Assembly: GCF_003129485.1 (NCBI RefSeq)
Contig: NZ_QFFG01000001.1
Span: 744,001 to 808,000 of the forward strand
DNA from: Polaribacter aquimarinus
GTDB taxonomy: Bacteria > Bacteroidota > Bacteroidia > Flavobacteriales > Flavobacteriaceae
Length of the DNA: 64,000 nt
Direction: 5' to 3'
The notes under the pieces are model-generated. The model saw only the letters and a program-made list of their open reading frames with translations, was not told the DNA's origin and searched no databases. Below, one piece after another: positions 32,490-41,766 of the stretch. The position numbers and the translations under genes are program-made. Numbering within the stretch: position 1 is the first letter of the stretch; each line of letters begins with the position of its first letter.

Positions 32490-33440
32490 TTAAAACAATG
32501 CTCTTAAACCAATGTTAAAACTTTGTCCTAAACCTGTATCATTTCCTCTTACAAATTTACTGTATAAAACTTCTAAGTTTAATACTTCAGTTAGCTGGTA
32601 TTTTCCACCAAAACCTAATGACGTGAAATCTTGTGCAAAATCTCCAAAACGCTGAAAATGTTGTACAAAACCTAAAACGGTAGATTTATCACTTGGAAAA
32701 TAACTCATAAAAACGCCCGGTGCTAGCACAAAAGTATTGTTTGCAAAACTCCCTTCAATTCTATTTCCGTTATTGTCTTCAACTGGTTTTTTACCAAAAT
32801 GATATTCTGTATTTAACTCTGTAAACAATTGCCAATTTCCGCTGGGTAGCGTATAATCATAAAAAAAACGATTCTGAAAAGTATATCCTTTTTGATCTAA
32901 AAAAACTGCATTTCTAACTGTATTTCCGTTAGCATCTTTTAATCCATCTTCTGTTTCTTGATCAACTAGAGGTATATGAAAAGCAGATTGAATTGTAAAA
33001 TTACCAACATTACTAATAGGGTTAAACTTTATAGCCGGTGCAAAAGAAGTGAAACCAGAACGGGCTGATCCTATCTCTCCATCAAAAGAAAACACGTCTA
33101 AAGCACTTCTACCCGCAATTACATTAGATCTAAATTCTAAAAGTAAACCAATATTAAAGCTACTATTTTCAGAAACTCCTGTAAAAACATCAATTGTAGA
33201 TGTTAAAAAGCTTTCTCTTGGTTTAGTTCTCTTGGTACCATTAGGTCCAAATAAATCTTTAGTTTCTGTATATAAATTATTAAAAAACTTAATATCCCAT
33301 TGTCCCTTGTCCAAAAGTTTAGAAGGTGTGTAAGTTTGAATATTACTTTTATCTTTATTAGTAGTATCATCTTGTCCATAAGATTGTAAACTAACAATTA
33401 AGAAAAGTGTAAAAGCGATTTTAAAAAAATTATGTTTCAT
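32490..33440 (-). CDS. Predicted outer-membrane beta-barrel protein
   Basis: 316 residues with a signal peptide (about 1-22, ending SYGQ). The mature part is rich in alternating hydrophobic and polar residues with many aromatic strand ends, and the last strand ends GQSFNIGLRALF with C-terminal Phe, typical of an outer-membrane barrel. It contains no recognised motif. It shares an operon with the GH113-like lipoprotein (26-bp gap), which suggests a role in taking up or sensing the glycan products, though this is only inference. Confidence 0.75.
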   Translation of the reverse strand: MKHNFFKIAFTLFLIVSLQSYGQDDTTNKDKSNIQTYTPSKLLDKGQWDIKFFNNLYTETKDLFGPNGTKRTKPRESFLTSTIDVFTGVSENSSFNIGLLLEFRSNVIAGRSALDVFSFDGEIGSARSGFTSFAPAIKFNPISNVGNFTIQSAFHIPLVDQETEDGLKDANGNTVRNAVFLDQKGYTFQNRFFYDYTLPSGNWQLFTELNTEYHFGKKPVEDNNGNRIEGSFANNTFVLAPGVFMSYFPSDKSTVLGFVQHFQRFGDFAQDFTSLGFGGKYQLTEVLNLEVLYSKFVRGNDTGLGQSFNIGLRALF

Positions 33441-33612
33441 TTTATGTAATTTGTAATATTTTGAATTATCATTTAATTACAACATCAGTCTAAACATTGT
33501 AAAACTACTTACAAAATTTTAAAAATTTTATTATTTAAACTAATTCTAAATTATTTTTCTTTGTTAAGTTCTTAACTTTAACTTCGACATAAATGTCATC
33601 AATCGATTAACT

Positions 33613-34962
33613 ATGGAGCATATTGTAATAATTGGTAACGGAATTTCAGGAGTTACCACTGCAAGACACATCAGAAAAAACTCTGACAAAAAAATAACCC
33701 TTATATCTGGAGAAACTAAATACTTTTTTTCAAGAACTGCTTTAATGTATGTTTACATGGGGCATATGAAGTTTGAGCACACACAACCTTATGAAAGTTG
33801 GTTTTGGGAAAAGAACAAGATAGATATAAAAGAAGGTTTTGTAGGAAATGTTAATTCGGATGAAAAAATACTAGAATTTTCTAATGGAGAAAAACTTTCT
33901 TATGACAAATTGGTGATTGCTACAGGTTCGAAACCTAATAAATTTGGATGGCCAGGACAAGATTTAATTGGTGTTATGGGAATGTATCATAAACAAGATC
34001 TAGAAAAACTAGAAAAATATGCACCCGATAACAAAACTTGTAAAAGAGCTGTAATTGTTGGTGGTGGATTAATTGGAATTGAGTTGGCAGAAATGTTAAG
34101 AAGCAGAAAGATTCCTGTTACTTTTTTAGTTCGTGAATCTAGTTTTTGGAATGGGGTTTTACCGGCACAAGAATCGGAAATGATTAACGAACATATTAAA
34201 GAGCATCATATCGATTTACGATTAAGCACTAATCTAAGAGAAATAAGAGCTGATGAAACTGGTAAAGTAAAATCAGTAATCATAGAAGAAACTGGTGAAG
34301 AAATTTTTTGCAACGTAGTTGGTTTAACTGCTGGTGTTTCTCCAAATATAGATTTTTTAAAAGATAGTAAAATAAAAACAAATCGCGGTGTTTTGGTTAA
34401 TCGCTTTTTAGAAACTAATATTAAAGATATTTATGCGATTGGAGATTGTGCAGAGCAACAAGAAGCTATTGGTCTTCGCAGAAATATAGAAGCAGTTTGG
34501 TATACTGGCCGAATGATGGGAGAAACATTAGCACAAACCATTTGTAACAATAAAACCGAATATAAACCTGGGCATTGGTTTAATTCAGCAAAGTTTTTAG
34601 ATATCGAATATCAAACCTATGGTTGGGTCTTTAGTGAACGAGGAAAAAAAGATAATGAAGAATATTTTCAATGGAGACACCCAAAAGATTATAAATGCAT
34701 TACCATTTCTTTTGATACAAATTCACGTTTATTTCTTGGAATTAATACTTTTGGAATTCGTATGCGTCATGAAATTTTTGACAAATGGCTTTCTGAAAAA
34801 AGAACTGTAGAACATGTGTTAGAATATTTAGCTGATGCAAATTTTGATCCTGAATTTTACACATTACATGAAGCTGAAATTGTTGATAAATTCAACAAAG
34901 AAAACAACACTACTATTCAGTTAAAAAAGAAAAATTGGAAACGAATTTTTGCTAAAGTTTAA
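33613..34962 (+). CDS. FAD/NAD(P)-dependent oxidoreductase
   Basis: 449 residues of the pyridine-nucleotide disulphide reductase-like flavoprotein group (nitrite reductase large subunit NirB / rubredoxin reductase type). FAD motif GNGISGVTTA (8-17), KLVIATGSKP, the NAD(P)H motif VGGGLIGIELAEML (about 150-163), and the second FAD motif IYAIGDCAE. There are no redox cysteines of the disulphide kind. A C-terminal extension of about 110 residues (after 335) is family-specific. It lies 4 bp upstream of a membrane polyferredoxin gene, so it probably passes electrons from NAD(P)H to it. Confidence 0.9.
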   Translation: MEHIVIIGNGISGVTTARHIRKNSDKKITLISGETKYFFSRTALMYVYMGHMKFEHTQPYESWFWEKNKIDIKEGFVGNVNSDEKILEFSNGEKLSYDKLVIATGSKPNKFGWPGQDLIGVMGMYHKQDLEKLEKYAPDNKTCKRAVIVGGGLIGIELAEMLRSRKIPVTFLVRESSFWNGVLPAQESEMINEHIKEHHIDLRLSTNLREIRADETGKVKSVIIEETGEEIFCNVVGLTAGVSPNIDFLKDSKIKTNRGVLVNRFLETNIKDIYAIGDCAEQQEAIGLRRNIEAVWYTGRMMGETLAQTICNNKTEYKPGHWFNSAKFLDIEYQTYGWVFSERGKKDNEEYFQWRHPKDYKCITISFDTNSRLFLGINTFGIRMRHEIFDKWLSEKRTVEHVLEYLADANFDPEFYTLHEAEIVDKFNKENNTTIQLKKKNWKRIFAKV

Positions 34963-34966
34963 AAAG

Positions 34967-36592
34967 ATGATGAAAACAATAAAATACTCTGGCTTAGTAA
35001 TTTTCTTATTAGGATTGGCCATTTTTACAGGAACACTTTTTTCTGGAACGTTTCGCTTAACACAATCAGAATTGGATGCTTTTATTCAAGAAAAAGGATA
35101 TAAGAGCGATATTATTAAAGGGCAATTACAAAAGGCAGTAGTAACCGATGAAACTTTAAATATTTTCGAATTTTCAAGTAACGTAAGAAATGCTTACAAA
35201 ACTTCTAACTACTTTTATGACCAACAAATTGCAAAATACGATGCTGAAAAAAATTGGGACAAAAAGGGAGAACAATATCAATATAAAATCTATGGAAAAC
35301 CCCATACACTTAGCTACGAAATTGCAAAAAAAGCTGGAAAAGGTTTTGTAAAAGACAATGCAGGTTTAACATGGTTTTTAACCTTTGGTTTAGGTATTAT
35401 TGGCGCACTTTTATTTATTCTTCCAAATCTAATTTTATTAGGAAAACCCGGTATTAAAAACGATGGTATTTATTTAGAATCGGCAACCAATAGAGGTTGG
35501 ATTGCATGGTTGGTTTTAATTTACCTAGTTACTTTTTATTTAGTTCTGTATTTTATGCCAGATTATGCTGTAAATTGGACCTATATCTTAGATCCTATTA
35601 GCAACTTTTTAAATGGTGGTGATGCCTCTCAGTGGTTTGTATATGGTTTTCTATACTGTACAATTATGTTAGTAATGGGTACAAGAATGTTTATCAAATA
35701 CAGACATAATAAATATCAAATAGTAAGAACAATTTCTGTTCTATTTTTCCAAATTGTATTTGCTTTCTTAATTCCAGAAATTATGACTAGTTTAAATATG
35801 CCTGGTTACGATTTTAAAAATGCATTTCCTTTAGATTATGATTTTTTCTTCGAATGGAACTTAGACAGTTTACGTAATAGTGGCGGAATAGGAATTTTTA
35901 TCTTAGTTTGGGGTGTTATTTTAACACTTGTGATTGTTCCTGTAATGGTGTATTTCTTTGGAAAAAGATGGTACTGTTCTTGGGTGTGTGGTTGTGGTGG
36001 ATTAGCTGAAACTTTAGGAGACCCTTACAGACAACATTCAAATAAAAGCCTGAATGCATGGAAATTAGAACGTTGGTTAATCCATGCTGTTTTAGTTTTT
36101 TCTTTAGTAATGACTTTGGTTACACTCTATTGTTATTTTTCAGGGGCAGAATCATTTATCGGAATTAAATCTCAATGGATAAAAGACACCTACAGTTTCT
36201 TAATTGGTGCGTGGTTTGCAGGTGTAATTGGTACTGGCTTTTATCCAATTTTCGGAAATAGAGTTTGGTGTCGTTTCGGTTGTCCATTAGCCGCTTATTT
36301 AGGTTTAGTTCAACGTTTTAAATCGCGTTTTAGAATTACTACTAATGGTGGACAATGTATTTCATGTGGAAATTGCTCTACTTATTGTGAACAAGGAATT
36401 GATGTTAGAGCTTATGCGCAAAAAGGAGAAAATATTGTGCGCTCTAGTTGTGTTGGTTGTGGAGTTTGTTCTGCGGTTTGTCCAAGAGGAGTTTTAAAAT
36501 TAGAAAATGGTCCAGAAGAAGGTAGAATAAATCCTACAGAGGTATTATTAGGAAATGATGTTGATTTAATGCAACTTGTAAATAAAAAATAG
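34967..36592 (+). CDS. Membrane polyferredoxin (NosR/NapH/CcoG-like 4Fe-4S protein)
   Basis: 541 residues from ATG 34967; two adjacent ATGs make the exact start uncertain by one codon, and a longer TTG frame overlaps the previous gene. Six or seven membrane helices alternate with Cys motifs: YCSWVCGCGG and WCRFGCPLAAYLG between helices (NapH/NosR-type CxxxCP motifs), then two [4Fe-4S] ferredoxin motifs, CISCGNCSTYC and CVGCGVCSAVCPRG. The periplasmic N-terminal region (about 25-135) is Lys-rich. The protein probably moves electrons across or along the membrane, taking them from the flavoprotein encoded just upstream. Confidence 0.87.
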   Translation: MMKTIKYSGLVIFLLGLAIFTGTLFSGTFRLTQSELDAFIQEKGYKSDIIKGQLQKAVVTDETLNIFEFSSNVRNAYKTSNYFYDQQIAKYDAEKNWDKKGEQYQYKIYGKPHTLSYEIAKKAGKGFVKDNAGLTWFLTFGLGIIGALLFILPNLILLGKPGIKNDGIYLESATNRGWIAWLVLIYLVTFYLVLYFMPDYAVNWTYILDPISNFLNGGDASQWFVYGFLYCTIMLVMGTRMFIKYRHNKYQIVRTISVLFFQIVFAFLIPEIMTSLNMPGYDFKNAFPLDYDFFFEWNLDSLRNSGGIGIFILVWGVILTLVIVPVMVYFFGKRWYCSWVCGCGGLAETLGDPYRQHSNKSLNAWKLERWLIHAVLVFSLVMTLVTLYCYFSGAESFIGIKSQWIKDTYSFLIGAWFAGVIGTGFYPIFGNRVWCRFGCPLAAYLGLVQRFKSRFRITTNGGQCISCGNCSTYCEQGIDVRAYAQKGENIVRSSCVGCGVCSAVCPRGVLKLENGPEEGRINPTEVLLGNDVDLMQLVNKK

Positions 36593-36599
36593 TAAACAA

Positions 36600-37124
36600 T
36601 TGGCAATATTGGTCTTTAGTTCAAAAGCTTACCACTTTTTAATTTTCCGTTTTATTTTTGGTCTATTCTTTATAATATTCTTTAACTTTAATATTTATTC
36701 TCAAAAAAAATATTATAAAGAATTTTATAAAAACGGACAAATAAAAGAAGAAGGTTGGCTTTTAAATGAAAATAAAACTGAGTATTGGAAATTCTATTAT
36801 CAAAACGGTAATATCAAAAAAGAAGGGCATTTTAAAAACAATTTAGAAATCAAATATTGGTATTTTTACCGCAGAAATTCAGGTATAGAAAAAGAAGGTC
36901 ATTTTAAAGAAGGAAGAAAAAGTAATTGGTGGTTGTTTTATGATAACAAGGGAGTTGTTAATCATAAATGTCAATTAAAAAACAATAAAAAAAACGGGTA
37001 TTGTTTAATCTACAATAATAGCAAATTGATAAAAGCTTCTAAATTTAAGCATGGAAAAAAGATTAAAGAATGGACAGATTTTTCATCCTTTAAAGATGAA
37101 AACAATCTAAATGATTTAAGATAA
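36600..37124 (+). CDS. Secreted MORN/YwqK-like repeat protein
   Basis: 174 residues. No ATG exists in frame; the best start is TTG 36600 (7 nt after the previous stop) or TTG 36609. A hydrophobic signal (ending NIYSQ) is followed by repeats of the form YxNGxIKxEGxxxNxxxxxWxFY (about 42-130), as in MORN variants and YwqK antitoxin-like proteins. Function unknown. Its stop overlaps the ATG of the next glycosyltransferase gene by one base, so it is translated with the glycosyltransferase operon. Confidence 0.7.
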   Translation: MAILVFSSKAYHFLIFRFIFGLFFIIFFNFNIYSQKKYYKEFYKNGQIKEEGWLLNENKTEYWKFYYQNGNIKKEGHFKNNLEIKYWYFYRRNSGIEKEGHFKEGRKSNWWLFYDNKGVVNHKCQLKNNKKNGYCLIYNNSKLIKASKFKHGKKIKEWTDFSSFKDENNLNDLR

Positions 37125-37816
37125 TGAATCCAATTATAAAAGTAATTATACCTGCTTATAACGAGCAAGATTCTATAGGATACGTTATTAATGATATTCC
37201 TCAAAATGTTGATGAAGTTATTGTAATAAGTAATAATTCTACTGACAATACGGAAGCAAATGCAAAAAATGCTGGAGCTACTGTACTAACTGAAAACAGA
37301 AAAGGATATGGTTATGCTTGTTTAAAAGGGATGGATTATGTTTCTAGACAAAAAAAACAACCAGATATTATCGTTTTTCTAGATGGAGATTATTCTGATT
37401 ATCCAGAACAACTTACAGAATTAATTCAACCTATTCTGCAAAATAACATTGATTTAGTAATTGGTGCTCGTGTAAAAAAATTAAGAGAAGCTGGTGCTAT
37501 GACACCTCAACAAGTTTTCGGAAATTGGTTAGCTACTTTTTTAATGAAATTATTTTTTGGAGCAAAATTTACAGACTTAGGCCCTTTTAGAGCCATTAAG
37601 TATAATAAACTTTTGGCTTTAGAGATGGAAGACAAAACTTATGGCTGGACTGTAGAAATGCAATTAAAGGCTTTAAAACAAAAACTAACCTATACAGAAA
37701 TACCCATGAAGTATAGAAATAGAATTGGTGTATCAAAAGTTTCTGGTACCGTAAAAGGAACTATATTTGCAGGAGTAAAAATATTAGGTTGGATTTTTAA
37801 ATATAGTTTTAAATAG
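37124..37816 (+). CDS. Family 2 glycosyltransferase (dolichyl-phosphate-sugar synthase type)
   Basis: 230 residues, GT-A fold without membrane helices. VIIPAYNEQDSIGYVI opens the domain, VISNNSTDNT binds the nucleotide, and VFLDGDYSDYP holds the metal-binding DxD. The acceptor region LGPFRAIKY and YGWTVEMQLKAL is typical of GT2 enzymes that load a sugar onto polyprenyl phosphate (DPM/DPG synthase-like). It is translationally coupled at both ends (one-base overlaps), in an operon with a second GT2 and a GT-C type transferase. This suggests lipid-linked sugar donors for the membrane GT-C enzyme. Confidence 0.9.
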   Translation: MNPIIKVIIPAYNEQDSIGYVINDIPQNVDEVIVISNNSTDNTEANAKNAGATVLTENRKGYGYACLKGMDYVSRQKKQPDIIVFLDGDYSDYPEQLTELIQPILQNNIDLVIGARVKKLREAGAMTPQQVFGNWLATFLMKLFFGAKFTDLGPFRAIKYNKLLALEMEDKTYGWTVEMQLKALKQKLTYTEIPMKYRNRIGVSKVSGTVKGTIFAGVKILGWIFKYSFK

Positions 37817-39306
37817 TGGTTTTAGAATACATCATCATTGTTATTTATTCGATTTCGTTATTGCTTATTTTTATGTATGCTTTGGCGCAATTGAATTTAT
37901 TATTTAATTATCTAAAGGCAAGAAAAAAAGAAGATACTTCAGAAAAATTCGATTTTTCTAATCCAGATGAAATTCCGTTTGTTACCATACAACTTCCTGT
38001 TTATAATGAATTGTATGTGATGAAACGTTTGTTAAAAAACATTGCTAAATTAGAATATCCAACAGAAAAATTAGAAATTCAAGTTTTAGATGATTCTACT
38101 GACGAATCTGTAGAAACCACTGCAAAACACATCAAAAAAATTCAAGAAAAAGGCATCGATATTCAGCACATTAGAAGAACCAACAGGCAAGGCTTTAAAG
38201 CGGGTGCTTTAAAAGAAGGTTTAAAAATTGCTAAAGGTGAATTTATTGCCATTTTTGATGCCGATTTTTTACCACAAAAAGATTGGTTGTACAAAACTGT
38301 TCCTTATTTTAAAGATGATAACATTGGAGTAGTTCAAACACGCTGGGGGCACATCAACAGAAATTATTCTACACTTACAAAAATTCAGGCTTTTGCTTTG
38401 GACGCTCATTTTACTTTGGAGCAAGTTGGTAGAAATAGCAAGGGACATTTCATCAATTTTAATGGAACTGCTGGTATTTGGCGTAAAGAATGTATTTACG
38501 ACGCGGGTAATTGGGAAGGTGATACACTTACAGAAGATTTAGATTTAAGTTACAGAGCACAACTTAAAAACTGGAAATTTAAATACTTGGTAGATGTTGA
38601 AACTCCAGCAGAACTGCCTGTAGTAATTAGTGCAGCAAGGTCGCAACAATTTCGATGGAATAAAGGTGGTGCAGAGAATTTCCAAAAAATGATGAAACGT
38701 GTTATACGTAGTAAAAATGTTTCATTTAAAACCAAAATTCACAGTTTATTACACTTGCTAAACAGCTCTATGTTTACTTGTATTTTTTTAGTTGCTGTGT
38801 TAAGTATACCTATGTTATACATCAAAAATGAATACGCACATTTGAAAAATTATTTTTATGTGATGAGTTTCTTTGTGATAAGTTCTCTTATCTTTTTTAT
38901 CTGTTATTGGCATATGTTTAAAAATATTTATGGTGGTGGGTTTGTAAAATTTATTAAATATATTGGTTCATTTTTCACCTTTTTCTCAATTGCTATGGGT
39001 TTTTCTTTACACAACACCATTGCAGTTTTAGAAGGGCATTTTGGTAAAAAAAGTGAATTTGTAAGAACACCTAAATTTAATATCAAATCACTTTCTGACG
39101 GATGGAAAAACAACAAGTACATTAAAAAGAAACCTTCTATTCATGTAGTACTAGAAGGTCTTTTAGCGATTTATTTTGCTTTTGGAATGTACAGCGCCTC
39201 TATAGTTGGTAATCAAGGTGGTGATTATGGATTGTTCCCATTTCATTTAATGCTTTTCATTGGGTTTAGTTACGTGTTTTTTAAATCCATTTTTTCTAAA
39301 GCTTAA
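37816..39306 (+). CDS. Processive-type family 2 glycosyltransferase, membrane-bound
   Basis: 496 residues with a GTG start overlapping the previous stop by one base. One N-terminal helix, a GT2 domain with the four processive motifs (DDSTDES, FDADF, TEDLDLSYR and QQFRW), and about four C-terminal helices. The layout resembles glucomannan (CslA-like) or cellulose synthases and ceramide glucosyltransferases. It would add hexoses from a nucleotide sugar to a growing glycan or lipid at the inner membrane. Middle gene of the glycosyltransferase operon. Confidence 0.9.
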   Translation: MVLEYIIIVIYSISLLLIFMYALAQLNLLFNYLKARKKEDTSEKFDFSNPDEIPFVTIQLPVYNELYVMKRLLKNIAKLEYPTEKLEIQVLDDSTDESVETTAKHIKKIQEKGIDIQHIRRTNRQGFKAGALKEGLKIAKGEFIAIFDADFLPQKDWLYKTVPYFKDDNIGVVQTRWGHINRNYSTLTKIQAFALDAHFTLEQVGRNSKGHFINFNGTAGIWRKECIYDAGNWEGDTLTEDLDLSYRAQLKNWKFKYLVDVETPAELPVVISAARSQQFRWNKGGAENFQKMMKRVIRSKNVSFKTKIHSLLHLLNSSMFTCIFLVAVLSIPMLYIKNEYAHLKNYFYVMSFFVISSLIFFICYWHMFKNIYGGGFVKFIKYIGSFFTFFSIAMGFSLHNTIAVLEGHFGKKSEFVRTPKFNIKSLSDGWKNNKYIKKKPSIHVVLEGLLAIYFAFGMYSASIVGNQGGDYGLFPFHLMLFIGFSYVFFKSIFSKA

Positions 39307-40658
39307 TGTCTTTTTTTTCAAAATATAAAGATGTTTTACTAATTTTTACAAGCACCTTATTCTATTTTATTTTTGCTTATTTTTTAGAGAGAACCGAATT
39401 TAACAAATTACTTTTTTTATGGTTTTCTTTGTTTGGCTGTTTTTATCTATTGATGAAAAGTAAAACTATAAACACGTCTACTTTAATTGGATTAACCATA
39501 CTTTTTAGATTCGTTTTTCTATTTGCAATCCCCAATTTATCACAAGATTTTTATCGTTTTATTTGGGATGGACGTATGATTTTTGAAGGATTAAATCCTT
39601 ATTTATCTTTACCAGAAAACTATATTCAAAAAGGAATTCAACCTGTTTTTGAAGCGTATCAATTGTATGACGGTATGGGAGAAATGAACGGGAGTCATTA
39701 CACCAATTACCCACCACTAAATCAACTCTGTTTTTTTATTGCTGCTTTATTTGCTAGTAAAAGTCTTTTTGGTTCTGTAATTGCTTTAAGAATCATTATT
39801 ATTTTAGCAGATATTGGAATACTTTATTTTGGATCAAAATTACTAAAACGTTTAAATTTACCTGTAAAAAATATTTTTTGGTATACCCTAAATCCTTTTA
39901 TCATTATAGAAATGACAGGGAATTTACATTTTGAACCTGTGATGTTGTTTTTCTTAGTTTGGAGTTTCTATAAACTTCATCAACAAAAATGGATTTGGGC
40001 TGCAATTCTAATTGCTTGTTCTGTTTCTGTAAAATTGATTCCATTATTGTTTTTACCAATATTTTATCAATGGTTTGTTAAAAAAGAACAAAATTGGTTT
40101 TTTGGTTTTAAAAAATTGACAGGTTTTTATGCCATTATTATAACATGTACAATCTTGTTGTTTCTACCTTTTTACTCCTCAGAACTCATTGCAAACTATT
40201 CGAATTCAGTAGGTTTATGGTTTCGAAATTTTGAATTTAATGCCAGTTTTTACTACATTTTCAGAGAAATTGGTTACTTATTTAGAGGTTGGAATGAAAT
40301 TGCTATTATTGGAAAAATCACTCCTTTTTTAACCATTTTGTTTTTAGGGTCTATCACTTTCTTTAGAAAAAACAAAAGCATGGTTCAGTTAATTACTGCA
40401 CTTTTATTTGGATTGTGTTTCTACTATTTTACAGCAACAACTGTACATCCTTGGTATTTAGCAACACCTTTAATTTTATCAATTTTTACAAAATATAGAT
40501 TTCCAATAATTTGGACTATTGTTATCATTTTTAGCTATCAAGCTTATGCAAATTTACCTTGGAAAGAAAATTTATGGTATGTTGGTTTAGAATATGTTAT
40601 ACTTTATGCAATACTAATTTTTGAAATTATAAAAAACAAAAGGGTTATTAAATTGTAA
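39306..40658 (+). CDS. GT-C fold polyprenol-linked sugar transferase (GT87/mannosyltransferase-like)
   Basis: 450 residues, about eleven or twelve membrane helices. The first outer loop has PNLSQDFYRFIWDGRMIFEGLNPY, where the acidic residue after SQ is the likely catalytic Asp of GT-C enzymes; a WF-rich and lysine-poor pattern in the helices agrees. It probably transfers mannose or another hexose from a polyprenyl phosphate carrier on the outer face of the inner membrane. Its carrier-linked donor could come from the GT2 at 37124. Last gene of the operon, overlapping the previous stop by one base. Confidence 0.85.
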   Translation: MSFFSKYKDVLLIFTSTLFYFIFAYFLERTEFNKLLFLWFSLFGCFYLLMKSKTINTSTLIGLTILFRFVFLFAIPNLSQDFYRFIWDGRMIFEGLNPYLSLPENYIQKGIQPVFEAYQLYDGMGEMNGSHYTNYPPLNQLCFFIAALFASKSLFGSVIALRIIIILADIGILYFGSKLLKRLNLPVKNIFWYTLNPFIIIEMTGNLHFEPVMLFFLVWSFYKLHQQKWIWAAILIACSVSVKLIPLLFLPIFYQWFVKKEQNWFFGFKKLTGFYAIIITCTILLFLPFYSSELIANYSNSVGLWFRNFEFNASFYYIFREIGYLFRGWNEIAIIGKITPFLTILFLGSITFFRKNKSMVQLITALLFGLCFYYFTATTVHPWYLATPLILSIFTKYRFPIIWTIVIIFSYQAYANLPWKENLWYVGLEYVILYAILIFEIIKNKRVIKL

Positions 40659-40723
40659 AATCTTCAATTTTAAACATTATTTTGAATGATTTTTGTATTT
40701 TAGAGGTTAATTTAAAAAAAAGG

Positions 40724-41752
40724 ATGAAAAGACTTACAATTAAAGACATTGCTCAAGAATTTAAAGTTTCTATTTCTACGGTTTCTAAAGCCTTAAATGA
40801 TAGTTATGAAATTAGTGTAAGTACCAAAGAAAAAATTCAAAAATATGCCAAAGAGCACAATTATAAACCCAATTTTAATGCTTTAAGTCTAAAAAATAGA
40901 CAAACAAAAACCATCGGGATTATTATTCCGAATATGTTAAATTACTTTTTTGCACAAGTTTTTAATGGTATAGAAAAAGTAGCTAACGATAGAGGTTATA
41001 AAATCATTTCTTGTATTTCTAACGAATCTTTCGATAAAGAAGTAGAAACTATAGAAATGCTTTCTAACGGAAGTATTGATGGTTTTATCCTTTCAATAGC
41101 AGAAGAAACTGTTTCTAAAAATAATTATAACCACTTTAGAGATGTAATTGATAATGGAACACCCATTGTAATGTTTGATAGAGTTGCCGATAGTTTAGAG
41201 TGTGATAAAGTTGTTACCGATAATTTTGATAGTGCCAGAAGTACAGTTGCCCACTTGGTAAAACTAGGACATAAAAACATTGCCTTTGTTTCTACAATAG
41301 GTAATTTAGAAATTGGAAGAAGAAGACAATTAGGATATTTAAAAGGTTTAGAGGATCATAATTTAGAAGTAGATAAAAACTTAATTATCAACATAGATGA
41401 TGATTATAAAAATTACGAGAAAATCTTAGAACCTATTTTAAAAAACAATGCTATAGATAGTGTTTTAGCTACTGATGAATCTTCTGCCATTGCAGCCATG
41501 AAAGTCGCTCAAAAACTAGGTCATAAAGTCCCTGAAAATTTTTCTGTAATCTCTTTTTCTAACGGAATTTTAGCTAGACATTCAAGTCCAAGAATGACCA
41601 CAGTAAGCCAACATGGAGAAATTATGGGAGCAACTGCAGCCACAAGACTTATAGATCGGTTAGAAGATAAATCAGATACAAAGAAAGAAACTGAAACCAT
41701 AGTTGTAAAAACAGATTTAGTCGAAAGAAATTCTACTAAAAAAATCTTATAA
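40724..41752 (+). CDS. LacI-family transcriptional regulator
   Basis: 342 residues from the ATG at 40724, preceded by AGG; the open frame further upstream (from 40682) is not family-like. N-terminal LacI helix-turn-helix: LTIKDIAQEFKVSISTVSKALN (about 3-24), hinge KPNFNALSLKN, then a periplasmic-binding-protein-like ligand domain starting TIGIIIPNM. It should bind a sugar or metabolite and control nearby carbohydrate genes; likely targets are itself and the HAD phosphatase 14 bp downstream. No operator half-site was obvious. Confidence 0.93.
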   Translation: MKRLTIKDIAQEFKVSISTVSKALNDSYEISVSTKEKIQKYAKEHNYKPNFNALSLKNRQTKTIGIIIPNMLNYFFAQVFNGIEKVANDRGYKIISCISNESFDKEVETIEMLSNGSIDGFILSIAEETVSKNNYNHFRDVIDNGTPIVMFDRVADSLECDKVVTDNFDSARSTVAHLVKLGHKNIAFVSTIGNLEIGRRRQLGYLKGLEDHNLEVDKNLIINIDDDYKNYEKILEPILKNNAIDSVLATDESSAIAAMKVAQKLGHKVPENFSVISFSNGILARHSSPRMTTVSQHGEIMGATAATRLIDRLEDKSDTKKETETIVVKTDLVERNSTKKIL

Positions 41753-41766
41753 ATCAAGCACCTCTT

